A stretch of 15,310 nucleotides of DNA, taken from assembly GCA_015486895.1 (NCBI GenBank), contig WFQT01000099.1:1-15310 (forward strand), given 5' to 3'. The notes beneath the pieces are model-generated. The model saw only the letters and a program-made list of their open reading frames with translations. It searched no databases and had not been told where the DNA came from. The DNA is from Anaerolineae bacterium. GTDB taxonomy: Bacteria > Chloroflexota > Anaerolineae > JAADDB01. Within the stretch, counting starts at the first letter, position 1; every line of letters starts with the position of its first letter. The position numbers and the translations under genes were made by a program. Positions 6,290-14,801 of this stretch are shown one piece after another.

Positions 6290-7814
6290 CGTCATCCTCC
6301 GTGTTTATGAAGTCATTCATGATAGTTGCACCTGCTGCATAAGAGACAATTTCCTCCTCAGTCGTTTGAAATGGATCAAACTCACCAACTAACTTACCCA
6401 TTCTCATTACTGCAATTCGGTCACTCAGCCCCATAATCTCTGGGAGTTCGGAGCTAATCATAATAACAGCAGCCCCTTGTCGCGCTAATTCATGCAGCAA
6501 TCTATGGATATCCGCCTTGGCGCCAACATCAATCCCCCTGGTTGGTTCGTCAGCAATTAGTACCTTGGGTTGACGCGCCAACCACTTTGCAAAGAGAACT
6601 TTTTGCTGATTTCCACCGCTTAAGTACTTCATAGGTTGCTCCACGCTTGTTGCTTTTATCTGTAGTTCTTGTATGGCATACAGTGCGAGTCCTTTTAAAC
6701 GTTCCGGTATTATTAGTTCGCCGTGGCTCACCTTACGTAAGTTTGCTGCCGCAATGTTTTCCTCGAGAGACATTCCCAGAAATAAGCCCTCAGTTTTCCG
6801 TTCTTCAGGGATATAGGCAACTCCAACATGCATTGCGGCAGCAGGAGATGAGATATGTACCCGTTTCCCTTCAATTAAGATTTCCCCGCTGTAATATGGT
6901 TCTACGCCAAACACGGCTTTCGCTAATTCTGTGCGGCCAGCACCTGTTAATCCGAAAATTCCCATTACTTCCCCTGAATATGCAATCAAATCAACATCTG
7001 AGAATCCTTTCCCCGTTAATCCACGTAGTTCTAAGGTCGGTTTTCCAGTCACTTTCTCCCGCTCTGGAAAGTATTTGTCAAACTCCTTACCGACCATCAT
7101 ACGCACGACAGCGTCAGGGGTTGTGTTTCGCGTCGGCACCGTATCAACAAATTCTCCGTCTTTCAAAACTGTTATTCTGTCAGCGATTGCAAAAACCTCG
7201 TCGAGCTTATGGCTAACATACACAATCCCTACACCGTGATCGCGTAGGAACCTAATAACGCGAAAGAGGCGCTCTGTTTCAGGTTTTCCTATCGCTGATG
7301 TAGGTTCGTCTAGCAGAAGAACCTTGGATTTTTGCTGTACAGCCCGGGCGATTTCTATGAGTTGCATAGCGCCCAAACTATATTCGCTTAACAGGGACTG
7401 GGGATCAACATCTATACCAAAAGCTTGAAGTGATTCACGCGTGCTACGATACATCTCGTTAAAATCGATCAGCCCTGATTTTTTCAGCAATTGACTGTTT
7501 GTGAATACATTCTCAGCCACACTCATGTTTGGGAACAAAGCTAATTCCTGAAATACGATACTAATACCAAGCCTCTTTGCTTGGCTAGGATCGCGCAATT
7601 GAATCTCCTTGCCATTCAAGAAAAGCCCACCTGAATCAGGCTGCAAAACTCCTCCCATAATAAGCATCAGGGTCGATTTACCCGCTCCATTTTCACCTAC
7701 AAGCGCATGGACCTCGCCCGCTCTAACCTCAAAACTGACATTATCAAGCGCAATGGTACCCGGGAATCGTTTAGTAATATTCTTCCCTTGGAATAATGGA
7801 ATTAGATTATCCAT
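6279..7814 (-). CDS. Sugar ABC transporter ATP-binding protein with two nucleotide-binding domains (CUT2, RbsA-like)
   Basis: Cytoplasmic energy subunit of 511 residues with tandem ATPase domains, the normal layout for ribose/galactose-type importers. Domain 1 has Walker A GENGAGKST (40-48), the signature YSLGAMQ (145-151), Walker B KVLLLDEPTSAI and the switch histidine in SHKLDE (about 201-206). Domain 2 has a degenerate Walker A (GLTGAGRT, arginine for lysine), an intact signature LSGGNQQ, Walker B KVLIADEPTRGID, and SSELPE where the switch histidine is replaced. This asymmetry is usual for RbsA/MglA proteins and leaves one competent hydrolysis site. GGAGG precedes the ATG by 6 nt, and the gene starts 50 nt after the second SDR. 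Two specificity-neutral domains do not reveal the sugar. Confidence 0.94.
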   Translation of the reverse strand: MDNLIPLFQGKNITKRFPGTIALDNVSFEVRAGEVHALVGENGAGKSTLMLIMGGVLQPDSGGLFLNGKEIQLRDPSQAKRLGISIVFQELALFPNMSVAENVFTNSQLLKKSGLIDFNEMYRSTRESLQAFGIDVDPQSLLSEYSLGAMQLIEIARAVQQKSKVLLLDEPTSAIGKPETERLFRVIRFLRDHGVGIVYVSHKLDEVFAIADRITVLKDGEFVDTVPTRNTTPDAVVRMMVGKEFDKYFPEREKVTGKPTLELRGLTGKGFSDVDLIAYSGEVMGIFGLTGAGRTELAKAVFGVEPYYSGEILIEGKRVHISSPAAAMHVGVAYIPEERKTEGLFLGMSLEENIAAANLRKVSHGELIIPERLKGLALYAIQELQIKATSVEQPMKYLSGGNQQKVLFAKWLARQPKVLIADEPTRGIDVGAKADIHRLLHELARQGAAVIMISSELPEIMGLSDRIAVMRMGKLVGEFDPFQTTEEEIVSYAAGATIMNDFINTEDDDGK

Positions 7815-7864
7815 CCCCTACCTCCAGAATTAGTACCTGGCCATTTTTTGAATATGGATTTCTA

Positions 7865-8683
7865 TCACTCACCGTGTGTATCCTTAAAATCAATATTCAA
7901 GCTTTCAAGTGGTAAGGCCATTTTGGCAATAGTACCACCGTCTATCAGCAATACTGATCCCACCATAAAGTCGCTATCATCAGAAGCCAAGAACACGCAA
8001 GCCTTTGCCACATCTTTGGGAACGCCCAATCTACCCCATGGGATCAAATGTCCGAATCTATCCGGATCGAAATTCGGTATTTGTTGATAATGGCTCTCAA
8101 CGGCTATCCAACCAGGAGCTACGGCATTCACGCGAATGCCAAGTGGGGCTAACTCGACTGCCAACTCTCGCGTCCAGGCAATGATAGCTCCTTTTGTACC
8201 AGCATACACGGAATGCAGTGGAATCCCCGCCAAACCATGAACCGATGTCATATTAATAATGACACCTTTGCGTTTCCCCTTCAACATACGCCTTGCCGCT
8301 CTTTGAGCACAGAAAAATTCTCCACGGATATTGACGTTATAAAGGAGATTGAACTCTTTAGGAATAACGTCTAGGAATGGGCCCGATGCGGTGATCCCCG
8401 AATTGTTCATGAGAATGTCCAATCCTCCTAAAAAAGACGCACTTTCATCAACTAGCCGAAAACATTCCTCCACCTTACTTAGATCAGCTTGGATAATAGT
8501 AGAACGTCTTCCCATTTCCCTAATCTCTTTAGCAGCGGTGGCCGCACCCTTTGCACTTTTATTGTAGTGCAATACAACATCCGCCCCTTCTCGTGCAAAC
8601 TCTAGTGCAATTTCCCTTCCCAAGCCGGTGCCAGATCCAGTCACCAACGCTAACTTTCCACTGAGCTTTCCTTTTTCATACAT
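7865..8683 (-). CDS. Short-chain dehydrogenase/reductase (sugar dehydrogenase-like, second SDR)
   Basis: Classical SDR oxidoreductase of 272 residues. The dinucleotide-binding motif is TGSGTGLG (15-22). The segment after beta-2 reads VLHYNKS (37-43), without an acidic residue at the adenosine-ribose position, which hints at NADP use. NNSG is at 93-96, and the catalytic set is S147 in MTSVHG, Y160 and K164 in VYAGTK. The end (LLIDGGTIAKMAL, about 245-257) resembles glucose 1-dehydrogenase and fucose-dehydrogenase-like SDRs. GGAGGA stands 7 nt before the ATG. The gene lies between the lactonase (30 nt gap) and the transporter ATPase. It could be the sugar 1-dehydrogenase that makes the lactone, or act later on a keto-acid; sequence alone cannot order the two SDRs. 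Confidence 0.88.
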   Translation of the reverse strand: MYEKGKLSGKLALVTGSGTGLGREIALEFAREGADVVLHYNKSAKGAATAAKEIREMGRRSTIIQADLSKVEECFRLVDESASFLGGLDILMNNSGITASGPFLDVIPKEFNLLYNVNIRGEFFCAQRAARRMLKGKRKGVIINMTSVHGLAGIPLHSVYAGTKGAIIAWTRELAVELAPLGIRVNAVAPGWIAVESHYQQIPNFDPDRFGHLIPWGRLGVPKDVAKACVFLASDDSDFMVGSVLLIDGGTIAKMALPLESLNIDFKDTHGE

Positions 8684-8713
8684 TTCTTGTTCCTCCAGTG
8701 CTGCTGATGCTGA

Positions 8714-9598
8714 TTATCCATTGAAATAATTTTCTTCTGTTCCTCTTACGTCCAGTACCACCCTAAACAGATCTCCTGCCAGAGGTTGTTGGCTGCGTTG
8801 TACTCTACTCATGACGGTCCACGCTGAAGTGATGTATAGTTCATTGAGTTCTCTCCCGCCAAAAGCGACGCTGGTGGGATACTGGACTGGCAAACGCAAC
8901 GTTCGATCAAGTCGTCCCATAGGGTCGAAACGGCATATTTTCCATCCGCCCCAAAAAGCAGACCATATGTACCCTTCGCTATCCACCGTCATCCCGTCCG
9001 GAAAGCTATCTGCTTCAGCAATTTCCACAAACACTCGCTTATTTGCAATCGAACCATCGACGATGTTATAGTCATAAGCCCAAATTATACGGCGCAAAGT
9101 ATCTGTAAGATACATAGTTTCCCCGTCAGGGCTCCATCCTATCCCGTTGCTAATTGTCAATCCTTCCTCCATGAGATGTGTACTCAGGTCCGGATCCAAG
9201 CGGTATAACCGTCCTTCAACAGGCGGTGGATTGTCTGTGGTCTCACACATGGTTCCTGCCCAGAAACGACCTGCTGGGTCAACTGCGCCGTCGTTGAAAC
9301 GGTTACGCGATTTGCTTGCTTCTGGATTAGATAGGAATTGGACATTGGTCGATCTTCCATCCCAGAAGCCAAATCCCCGATCACCCGCAAAAACAAAGCC
9401 TTCCCTGGCCCGCAAGCCTAAGACGGTGATGGCAAAATCAAATTGATAGCTTCTCAATTCCCCCGAATCTGGATGAAAGCATGCCGCATTTCTCCTATGG
9501 ATATCTACCCAATACAGGGCCCTTTCGGTGGTGTTCCAGATCGGGCCTTCCCCCAATTTATTTTGTACAGACAAAACATGTTCGACTTTATCAGTCAT
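8714..9598 (-). CDS. SMP-30/gluconolactonase family sugar lactonase
   Basis: Six-bladed beta-propeller hydrolase of 294 residues that opens sugar lactones to the free acids using one divalent metal. The expected ligands are all visible: E17 in LGEGP, N102 and D103 in RFNDGAVDP, N151 in ISNGIGWSPDG, and D201 in FPDGMTVDSEG. The spacing matches the canonical family. I place the start at the ATG at 9598 because AGGGGGA lies 6 nt upstream and the protein then begins just before the first blade; an upstream frame extension of seven codons lacks such a site. It sits between two sugar-type SDRs, the usual arrangement for dehydrogenase-lactonase oxidation of an unphosphorylated sugar. There is no signal peptide, so it acts in the cytoplasm. 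The substrate is unknown. Confidence 0.92.
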   Translation of the reverse strand: MTDKVEHVLSVQNKLGEGPIWNTTERALYWVDIHRRNAACFHPDSGELRSYQFDFAITVLGLRAREGFVFAGDRGFGFWDGRSTNVQFLSNPEASKSRNRFNDGAVDPAGRFWAGTMCETTDNPPPVEGRLYRLDPDLSTHLMEEGLTISNGIGWSPDGETMYLTDTLRRIIWAYDYNIVDGSIANKRVFVEIAEADSFPDGMTVDSEGYIWSAFWGGWKICRFDPMGRLDRTLRLPVQYPTSVAFGGRELNELYITSAWTVMSRVQRSQQPLAGDLFRVVLDVRGTEENYFNG

Positions 9599-9633
9599 TA
9601 GTATTCCCCCTGCTATCATACAGATATTTCTGG

Positions 9634-10452
9634 TTACCAGTCTTTGCTACCTCCCGCATTGAGCGCGGTGTTTCCTCCATCAACGGGGATCAGCGCCCCA
9701 GTGATGAAAGCCGCAGCATCAGACGCCAGGAAGACAACGGGACCAACGATATCAGATGGTTCACCAATTCGATTTAAGGGAATCCCCTTGAGGATGTCGT
9801 GGATAAGCGAATCAGCATCAAAGTTCGGGTCTTCAGTCAAGCGTTGCAAGTAAGTAGTTCTCACCTGCGCAGGAAGAATAGCATTGACGCGGATGCCGTA
9901 TTTTGCCCACTCCACGGCCAATTCTCGTGTGAGTTGGTTTATCGCTCCTTTTGATACGCTATAGGCGAAGTTCCCCCGCCCTAATGCGGTCCATCCAGCA
10001 ATCGAGCTAATACTTATTATGCAACCTCCCCCACCAGCAGCAATCATGCGCTTACCGGCTTCTTGGGAACATAAGAATGTGCCAGTAAGATTAACTTTTA
10101 TAACTTTCTCCCACTCTTCTACAGTCATTTCTTCGGGATGCTGGCGAACGATAATGCCAACATTGTTGATGAGAATATTCACCATTCCTATCGAGCGATC
10201 AATCTCTATGAACATCTCATGAATTTGTTTAGGCTCTGCATTATCGCATTGGATCCCTATTGCCCTGCGCCCCTCTGATTGAATAGTTTCGACAACGGAT
10301 CTAATGCCATCGAGATCAATATCTGAAACAACGATGTCGGCTCCCTGACGTGCCAACCCGAATGCGATTTCTTTGCCTATCCCAGTCGCCGCTCCAGTAA
10401 CTAGAGCAACTTGTCCACTTAAGTCGAATAATTCATGTTGTTGACTAGGCAT
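9634..10452 (-). CDS. Short-chain dehydrogenase/reductase (gluconate 5-dehydrogenase-like, first SDR)
   Basis: Classical SDR oxidoreductase of 272 residues. The cofactor motif is TGAATGIG (19-26). The beta-2 end has an acidic residue (VVSDID, D44), which favours NAD. NNVG is at 96-99, S150 lies in ISSIAG, and Y164 and K168 lie in AYSVSK. The C-terminal part reads PLNRIGEPSDIVGPVVFLAS and IPVDGG, as in gluconate 5-dehydrogenase and related polyol/sugar-acid dehydrogenases. GGAG precedes the ATG by 8-9 nt, and the gene starts 33 nt after E2 ends. It shares the PNFD substrate-loop motif with the second SDR, but the predicted cofactor differs, so the pair probably performs two distinct steps rather than duplicating one. 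Confidence 0.88.
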   Translation of the reverse strand: MPSQQHELFDLSGQVALVTGAATGIGKEIAFGLARQGADIVVSDIDLDGIRSVVETIQSEGRRAIGIQCDNAEPKQIHEMFIEIDRSIGMVNILINNVGIIVRQHPEEMTVEEWEKVIKVNLTGTFLCSQEAGKRMIAAGGGGCIISISSIAGWTALGRGNFAYSVSKGAINQLTRELAVEWAKYGIRVNAILPAQVRTTYLQRLTEDPNFDADSLIHDILKGIPLNRIGEPSDIVGPVVFLASDAAAFITGALIPVDGGNTALNAGGSKDW

Positions 10453-10485
10453 TTTATGTTCTCCACATAGCAGTACGAGATTCGA

Positions 10486-11949
10486 CTATACTATCCACAA
10501 GTAAGGGTGCTCAATAAGCTGTTTTATCCGCTTCAAGAAACGCGCCGCCGGAGCACCATCCACTATCCGATGATCAAATGTAAGACTAAGGGGTACCATC
10601 AAACGGATGACTACCTCATCATCAATCACAATTGCCTCCTTAGCCAGACGGCCCACCCCAAGAACTGCACTTTCGGGAGGGTTGATCAACGGAGTAAAGA
10701 AATCAATAGCATCAACGCCCAGGTTGGTGATCGTAAAAGTTCCCCCTGTAAGTTCATCAGCCAGAGCCTTTCCCGCCATAACACGTTTTATCAGCGCATC
10801 TAATTCTTCAGCGAGTTGAGAAACAGTTTTTGTCTCAACATTCCGCAACACCGGTACGATTAAGCCCTTGGGCGTGTCAACAGCGATTCCAATATTAACT
10901 GTATCCCAATACCTAATACGTTGGCCACCCATGGTGGCATTTAGGATTGGATGCTCTAGTAGCGCTCGCGAAACAATTACAGCAAGCAGTACGTTGTAAC
11001 TGGGAATAGGCTTGCCTTCCCCTTCTCTCTTCAGTATTGCCCGAATCTTCGCGAGTTCCGTCGCATCTGCCTTAGTTGTTAGTGTAACTGATGCGTAAGT
11101 ACGAGCACTGTAAGCCATGCGCTGTGCGATAATACCGCGCAAGTTAGTAATATGTTCTTCGTGTTCTGGCATATCTCGATCATTTTGCTCCATTGACACC
11201 ACAGGGTGTGATTCTTTTTGAGGGAGCTTGTTTTCTGGCAACTTGTTCTTTGCACTCACCCGAACAATGTCTCGGAGTGCTTTCTCTACGTCTTCCACTT
11301 GTATGAGTTCACCGGACCGACCTTCAGCCAGCACATTTACATTGATGCCCGTTGCTTCCGCAAGACGACGTGCGATCGGTGACAGCCTGACTTCCCGCTC
11401 CTGATGCGAATCCGTTGTACGGCTAGAGCTCTTGTTTTCCCGTTTAGCGGTAGCCTCAACAATCTTCTTTGATAATGCGACCACATCTCGTTCCCTTATC
11501 TGACCGCGAGATCCACTAGGAGAGGCGAGACGCCAATCGACTCCTAACTCTTTTGCTTTTCGCCTCGCAGCCGGTGTTGAGACTGGCCGCTTCGGTTCGC
11601 TGCCCTTCGCCCCTGGCGTTATTGCCTTGGAACCCTTCATAGGAGATGCCAATTCAGGAGCACCCCCTGCAATCATGGTGTCCATCTCTGATGGCTTTTC
11701 AGGCAACGTCTCTCCCTCTTCCATAAGATAACCAATTACCGTACCAACTTTTAGAGGCCCTGCTTCCGAATCAAGGAGTATGTGGAGGACACCTTCACTC
11801 ACTGCTTCAACTTCAACAATAGCTTTACCCGTTTCGACTTCAAGCAGAACTTCCCCCTGCTTAACCGCCTCGCCATCCTGCTTAAGCCAACTGACAATTT
11901 GGCCTTCGTCCATGGATATTCCTAATTGGGGCATGACAATCTCTTTCAT
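10486..11949 (-). CDS. E2 dihydrolipoamide acyltransferase of a 2-oxoacid/acetoin dehydrogenase complex, with two subunit-binding domains
   Basis: Core acyltransferase of 487 residues that takes the acyl group from E1 on lipoate and passes it to CoA. Domains in order: one lipoyl domain (1-80) with the lipoylated lysine K42 in VETGKAIVEV, where ETDKA is the common form; a peripheral subunit-binding domain at about 122-160 (STPAARRKAKELGVDW); a second one at about 187-225 (LSPIARRLAEATGINV); a charged linker containing a short KLPEN/KLPQK repeat; and the catalytic domain (about 265-487) ending with the active-site DHRIVDG (H460, D464) and INPPESAVLGVG. Two binding domains after a single lipoyl domain is unusual. 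The gene starts 13 nt after E1 beta, with AAAGGGGTG 6 nt before the ATG. No E3 gene is in the window. The acyl substrate is unknown; an AcoC or PdhC label would be a guess. Confidence 0.92.
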   Translation of the reverse strand: MKEIVMPQLGISMDEGQIVSWLKQDGEAVKQGEVLLEVETGKAIVEVEAVSEGVLHILLDSEAGPLKVGTVIGYLMEEGETLPEKPSEMDTMIAGGAPELASPMKGSKAITPGAKGSEPKRPVSTPAARRKAKELGVDWRLASPSGSRGQIRERDVVALSKKIVEATAKRENKSSSRTTDSHQEREVRLSPIARRLAEATGINVNVLAEGRSGELIQVEDVEKALRDIVRVSAKNKLPENKLPQKESHPVVSMEQNDRDMPEHEEHITNLRGIIAQRMAYSARTYASVTLTTKADATELAKIRAILKREGEGKPIPSYNVLLAVIVSRALLEHPILNATMGGQRIRYWDTVNIGIAVDTPKGLIVPVLRNVETKTVSQLAEELDALIKRVMAGKALADELTGGTFTITNLGVDAIDFFTPLINPPESAVLGVGRLAKEAIVIDDEVVIRLMVPLSLTFDHRIVDGAPAARFLKRIKQLIEHPYLWIV

Positions 11950-11962
11950 CTAAGCACCCCTT

Positions 11963-12949
11963 TCAAGACACCATTGTTTTGATCACAGAGTAGATTTGGT
12001 CAGCAGAGGGGATTGTCATGTCTTCTAATGCGGGAGCAAAAGGCACGGGTACATCTGCAGCACCCAGCCTTCTCACAGGTTCATCCAGATAATCAAAAGC
12101 GCCCTCCGTGATACGAGCCGCTATTTCTGCCGTTACACCAAAGCTCTGGTACCCTTCATCCACAACCAAGACATGACCTGTTTTCTGGGCAGATTTGATT
12201 AGAGTTCTCTCGTCGAGCGGTTTTATTGTCCGCAAATCTATAATCTCTATGTGAATTCCTTCTTCTTTCAAGCGGTCTGCAGCCTCGAGACTCGGATACA
12301 GCATACTGGAAGTACAAATGACGGTTGCATCCATTCCTGAACGATATACATGGGCTTCGCCAATGGGAATGGTATATTCCCCCTTGGGAACAGGGCCTTT
12401 CTGGTTGTACATCATTTTATCTTCAAAGAATATCACTGGGTTATTATCACGGATGGCGCTTTTTAATAAACCCTTTGCATCCGCCGGTGTGGATGGCAAA
12501 ACAACCTTTATGCCTGGAATATGAGCAAACCAAGCATGGAGACTTTGACTATGCTGAGCCGCAGTGCGTCTACCTGCCCCCATTGTTGTTCTAATGACTA
12601 GTGGAACCGCACATTGCCCGCCCGTCATATATCTCAACTTGGCCGCTTGGTTGATAATCTGATCGGAAGCGAGAGTCGTGAAATCGCAAAACATTATCTC
12701 GACAACTGGATGCATGCCTGTCATAGCAGCACCAACAGCCAATCCAACGATCCCCGCTTCTGCAATAGGTGTATCAATCACGCGATTAGGACCATACCTC
12801 TCCAACAGTCCAGACGTGACCTTAAAAACACCACCTGCTACACCGATATCTTCCCCCATTAGAAATACTTGATCGTCACGTTCCATCTCTTCAAATAGTG
12901 CTTCGTTGATTGCATCTCTTATTGTTATTGTTCTCTCATGCGTAGACAT
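11963..12949 (-). CDS. acoB: E1 beta subunit of a thiamine-diphosphate 2-oxoacid/acetoin dehydrogenase
   Basis: Beta subunit, 328 residues, of the alpha2-beta2 E1 enzyme that decarboxylates a 2-oxoacid or cleaves an acyloin on thiamine diphosphate. Typical segments include VFLMGEDIGVAGGVF, the IDTPIAEAGIVGLAVGAAMT cofactor-side glutamate region, VVEIMFCDFTTLASDQIINQ, and the C-terminal transketolase-like part LVVDEGYQSFG with PVRRLGAADVPVPFAP. The ATG at 12949 is chosen because GAGGTG lies 7 nt upstream; a longer frame would add 19 residues foreign to the family. The start overlaps the end of E1 alpha by 14 nt, so the subunits are probably coupled for balanced synthesis. Similarity favours acetoin-dehydrogenase AcoB over pyruvate dehydrogenase, but the two are hard to separate by eye. 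Confidence 0.92.
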   Translation of the reverse strand: MSTHERTITIRDAINEALFEEMERDDQVFLMGEDIGVAGGVFKVTSGLLERYGPNRVIDTPIAEAGIVGLAVGAAMTGMHPVVEIMFCDFTTLASDQIINQAAKLRYMTGGQCAVPLVIRTTMGAGRRTAAQHSQSLHAWFAHIPGIKVVLPSTPADAKGLLKSAIRDNNPVIFFEDKMMYNQKGPVPKGEYTIPIGEAHVYRSGMDATVICTSSMLYPSLEAADRLKEEGIHIEIIDLRTIKPLDERTLIKSAQKTGHVLVVDEGYQSFGVTAEIAARITEGAFDYLDEPVRRLGAADVPVPFAPALEDMTIPSADQIYSVIKTMVS

Positions 12950-13946
12950 CTTGAAACACCTCGGATCTATCGGCCTGCAGAGCAGACTTGGCGTACTCAA
13001 CGGCATTATCTATTTCCATCTGAACTTTCTGATCAATCTCTTCCAACACCTCAACCCGTATGTCCTTCTCTTTCAAGAGATAAGCTTTCAAACGTTTAAT
13101 AGGCCCTTTTTTCTTCCACCGTTCAATCTCATCCGAGTTTCTATAACCATAGGTGTCTCCTTGATCCCCCATGTGGTGCCCCAGCCATCTATACGTTTGG
13201 CATTCGATGAAACTGGGCCCTTCCCCAGTTCGTGCGCGTTCTGCTGCCCAAAGCGCCGCCCGGTAGACAGCGAGGACATCATTCCCGTCCACCGTCATCG
13301 CAGGAATACCCATCGCCTCTGCACGTGCAGGTCCAGTTCCGGCGGTGGACTTATTGGAAGGAGTGTATTCACCGTACTGATTGTTTTCCATTACGTATAT
13401 GACAGGTAATTTGAAGAGCGCCGCCATGTTTGATACTTCATAATATATTCCCTCATTCAGGGCTCCATCGCCGAAAAATGCCACAGATACCCTCTCCGCC
13501 CCCGTCAGTTTTGCGGACAACGCGGCGCCTGTTGCTATACCTAAGCCTCCTCCAACCACACCATTTGCACCGAGTATCCCTAGACTCATATCAACAATGT
13601 GCATGCTTCCACCTTTGCCATGGTTGTAACCACTCTTTTTCCCAAGCAGTTCTGCAAACATCCGTTGCGGGTCACCTCCTTTCGCGAGTAAATGACCGTG
13701 CCCACGATGCGTGCTTGTGATGGTGTCAGTTCCCTTGAGTGTAACACATACTCCAACAGCAACTGCCTCCATACCTATGTACAAGTGGGCTAGACCAGGC
13801 ATTACTCCCCGACTGTAAACATCATGTACAGCCTCTTCAAATTTCCTGATTGTGACCATTCGCTTGTACATGTCTAATAATAAGTCCTCTGAAAGTTCCG
13901 TGGTTTTCCCAGTACTACTACGGGTTTCTTCTATTCTCGTCGTCAT
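12936..13946 (-). CDS. acoA: E1 alpha subunit of a thiamine-diphosphate 2-oxoacid/acetoin dehydrogenase
   Basis: Alpha subunit of 336 residues carrying the thiamine-diphosphate motif: GDGALNEG followed by the ENN that closes it (FFGDGALNEG ... VMENNQYG). Other hallmarks are THRGHGHLLAKGGD, YNHGKGGSMHI and ILGANGVVGGGLGIATGAAL, all very close in style to acetoin dehydrogenase AcoA and somewhat less so to PdhA. With E1 beta it would oxidatively cleave an alpha-hydroxyketone or decarboxylate a 2-oxoacid, handing an acyl group to E2. GAGGTG precedes the ATG by 4 nt; the gene begins 34 nt after the regulator. Its operon partners are sugar-oxidation and sugar-uptake genes, not the usual acetoin regulator and E3, so the physiological substrate may be sugar-derived. 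The gene symbol reflects similarity, not proven activity. Confidence 0.92.
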   Translation of the reverse strand: MTTRIEETRSSTGKTTELSEDLLLDMYKRMVTIRKFEEAVHDVYSRGVMPGLAHLYIGMEAVAVGVCVTLKGTDTITSTHRGHGHLLAKGGDPQRMFAELLGKKSGYNHGKGGSMHIVDMSLGILGANGVVGGGLGIATGAALSAKLTGAERVSVAFFGDGALNEGIYYEVSNMAALFKLPVIYVMENNQYGEYTPSNKSTAGTGPARAEAMGIPAMTVDGNDVLAVYRAALWAAERARTGEGPSFIECQTYRWLGHHMGDQGDTYGYRNSDEIERWKKKGPIKRLKAYLLKEKDIRVEVLEEIDQKVQMEIDNAVEYAKSALQADRSEVFQDVYA

Positions 13947-13980
13947 TGTTCACCTCACGCTGAATGTAGTCCGCAGGACG

Positions 13981-14724
13981 CTATGGAAGGTCACCTATAT
14001 CCTTTTTTTCATCCAAAACATTGAAACGCTCCAATCCATCTTTCACCTGCTGTATATGAGAAGCCATCGCTTCTCTGGCAGCATCTGGATTATGAGCCTG
14101 AATAGCTTCGAATATTGTTTTGTGCCATTGCCTCGCCTTTGCTAGTTCACCTGGCACAACAAAAGTGCGACGTCGGCTTTCTCGAAGCAACTCAGAGATG
14201 GAAGAAAGAACGATCAACAAGATCGGGTTGTGGGTGGCTCTTGCAATCATCAGGTGGAAATTGATGTCCCGTTCTACGTGTTTATCAATCGTATCGCTTT
14301 CAGGCAAATCAGATAGTCTGCTTAACTGCTCTAATTCTTCATCGGTAATACTTTCTGCTGCAAGGGCAGAAAGCTCCGGTTCAAGAATCTTGCGCACCTG
14401 GATCAGTTTTTCAAATAATCCGTCGCCGTACAAAAGCGCCAGAACTTCAGGGTCAAGCGTACTCCACTCACCAATTGGATTAACTATTGTCCCACGACCG
14501 TGTTTTACTGATACAATCCCTTTTGCCACTAAGGCGCCCATCGCTTCACGCACTACAATTCGACTCACTCCAAAAATTTCCGCGAGATCACGTTCTGTAG
14601 GAAGTAAATCACCAGCTCCATACTGACCTGAAACAATCGTTTTGAGTATCTGCTGGTTTATTTGATCAAAGAGCTTCCTGTTTTGCACTGACTGAAACCC
14701 TGGTGCGTTGAAAGACATAGACAT
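13981..14724 (-). CDS. GntR-family transcriptional regulator, FadR subfamily (FCD domain)
   Basis: DNA-binding regulator of 247 residues. The winged helix-turn-helix spans about 15-82, with LLPTERDLAEIFGVSRIVVR and the wing KHGRGTIV. The FCD effector domain follows from about 100 and keeps the metal-binding set: D153 and H157 in DINFH, H201 in WHKTIF, and H223 in ASHI. FCD regulators usually bind small organic acids, so the inducer may be a sugar acid or other pathway intermediate. As first gene of the operon, directly behind a strong promoter with inverted repeats, it probably represses its own operon. AGGAGG stands 4 nt before the ATG at 14724 and 10 nt before a second in-frame ATG at 14718; either could be the true start. 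Confidence 0.92.
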   Translation of the reverse strand: MSMSFNAPGFQSVQNRKLFDQINQQILKTIVSGQYGAGDLLPTERDLAEIFGVSRIVVREAMGALVAKGIVSVKHGRGTIVNPIGEWSTLDPEVLALLYGDGLFEKLIQVRKILEPELSALAAESITDEELEQLSRLSDLPESDTIDKHVERDINFHLMIARATHNPILLIVLSSISELLRESRRRTFVVPGELAKARQWHKTIFEAIQAHNPDAAREAMASHIQQVKDGLERFNVLDEKKDIGDLP

Positions 14725-14754
14725 ACCCCCTCCTCAAGAAGCAGTATATTATAT

Positions 14755-14770
14755 GGTCATATTATGAACC
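14755..14770 (-). promoter_or_regulatory. Candidate GntR operator, promoter-distal copy
   Basis: GGTCATATTATGAACC contains the odd palindrome CATA-T-TATG inside GGT and ACC ends. GGT/ACC arms are typical of FadR-subfamily operators. It lies 30-45 nt before the regulator start, downstream of the promoter, and resembles the second element at 14779-14801. A role in autoregulation is inferred. Confidence 0.45.
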
Positions 14771-14778
14771 TATGATAT

Positions 14779-14801
14779 ATTGGTATGATCACCTATCCAA
14801 T
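14779..14801 (-). promoter_or_regulatory. Candidate GntR operator over the transcription start
   Basis: A 23-bp imperfect palindrome with ATTGG and CCAAT arms, enclosing GGTATGATCACC (14782-14793). It abuts the -10 box and should cover the transcription start, where a bound repressor would block initiation. The family of the adjacent regulator and the GGT/ACC half-sites support the call; binding is not proven. Confidence 0.5.

Noticed and set aside
10486..13946. Housekeeping pyruvate dehydrogenase operon
   Set aside because: The E1 motifs look closer to AcoA/AcoB, no lipoamide dehydrogenase follows, and the neighbours are sugar oxidation and uptake genes. Pyruvate as substrate is not excluded.
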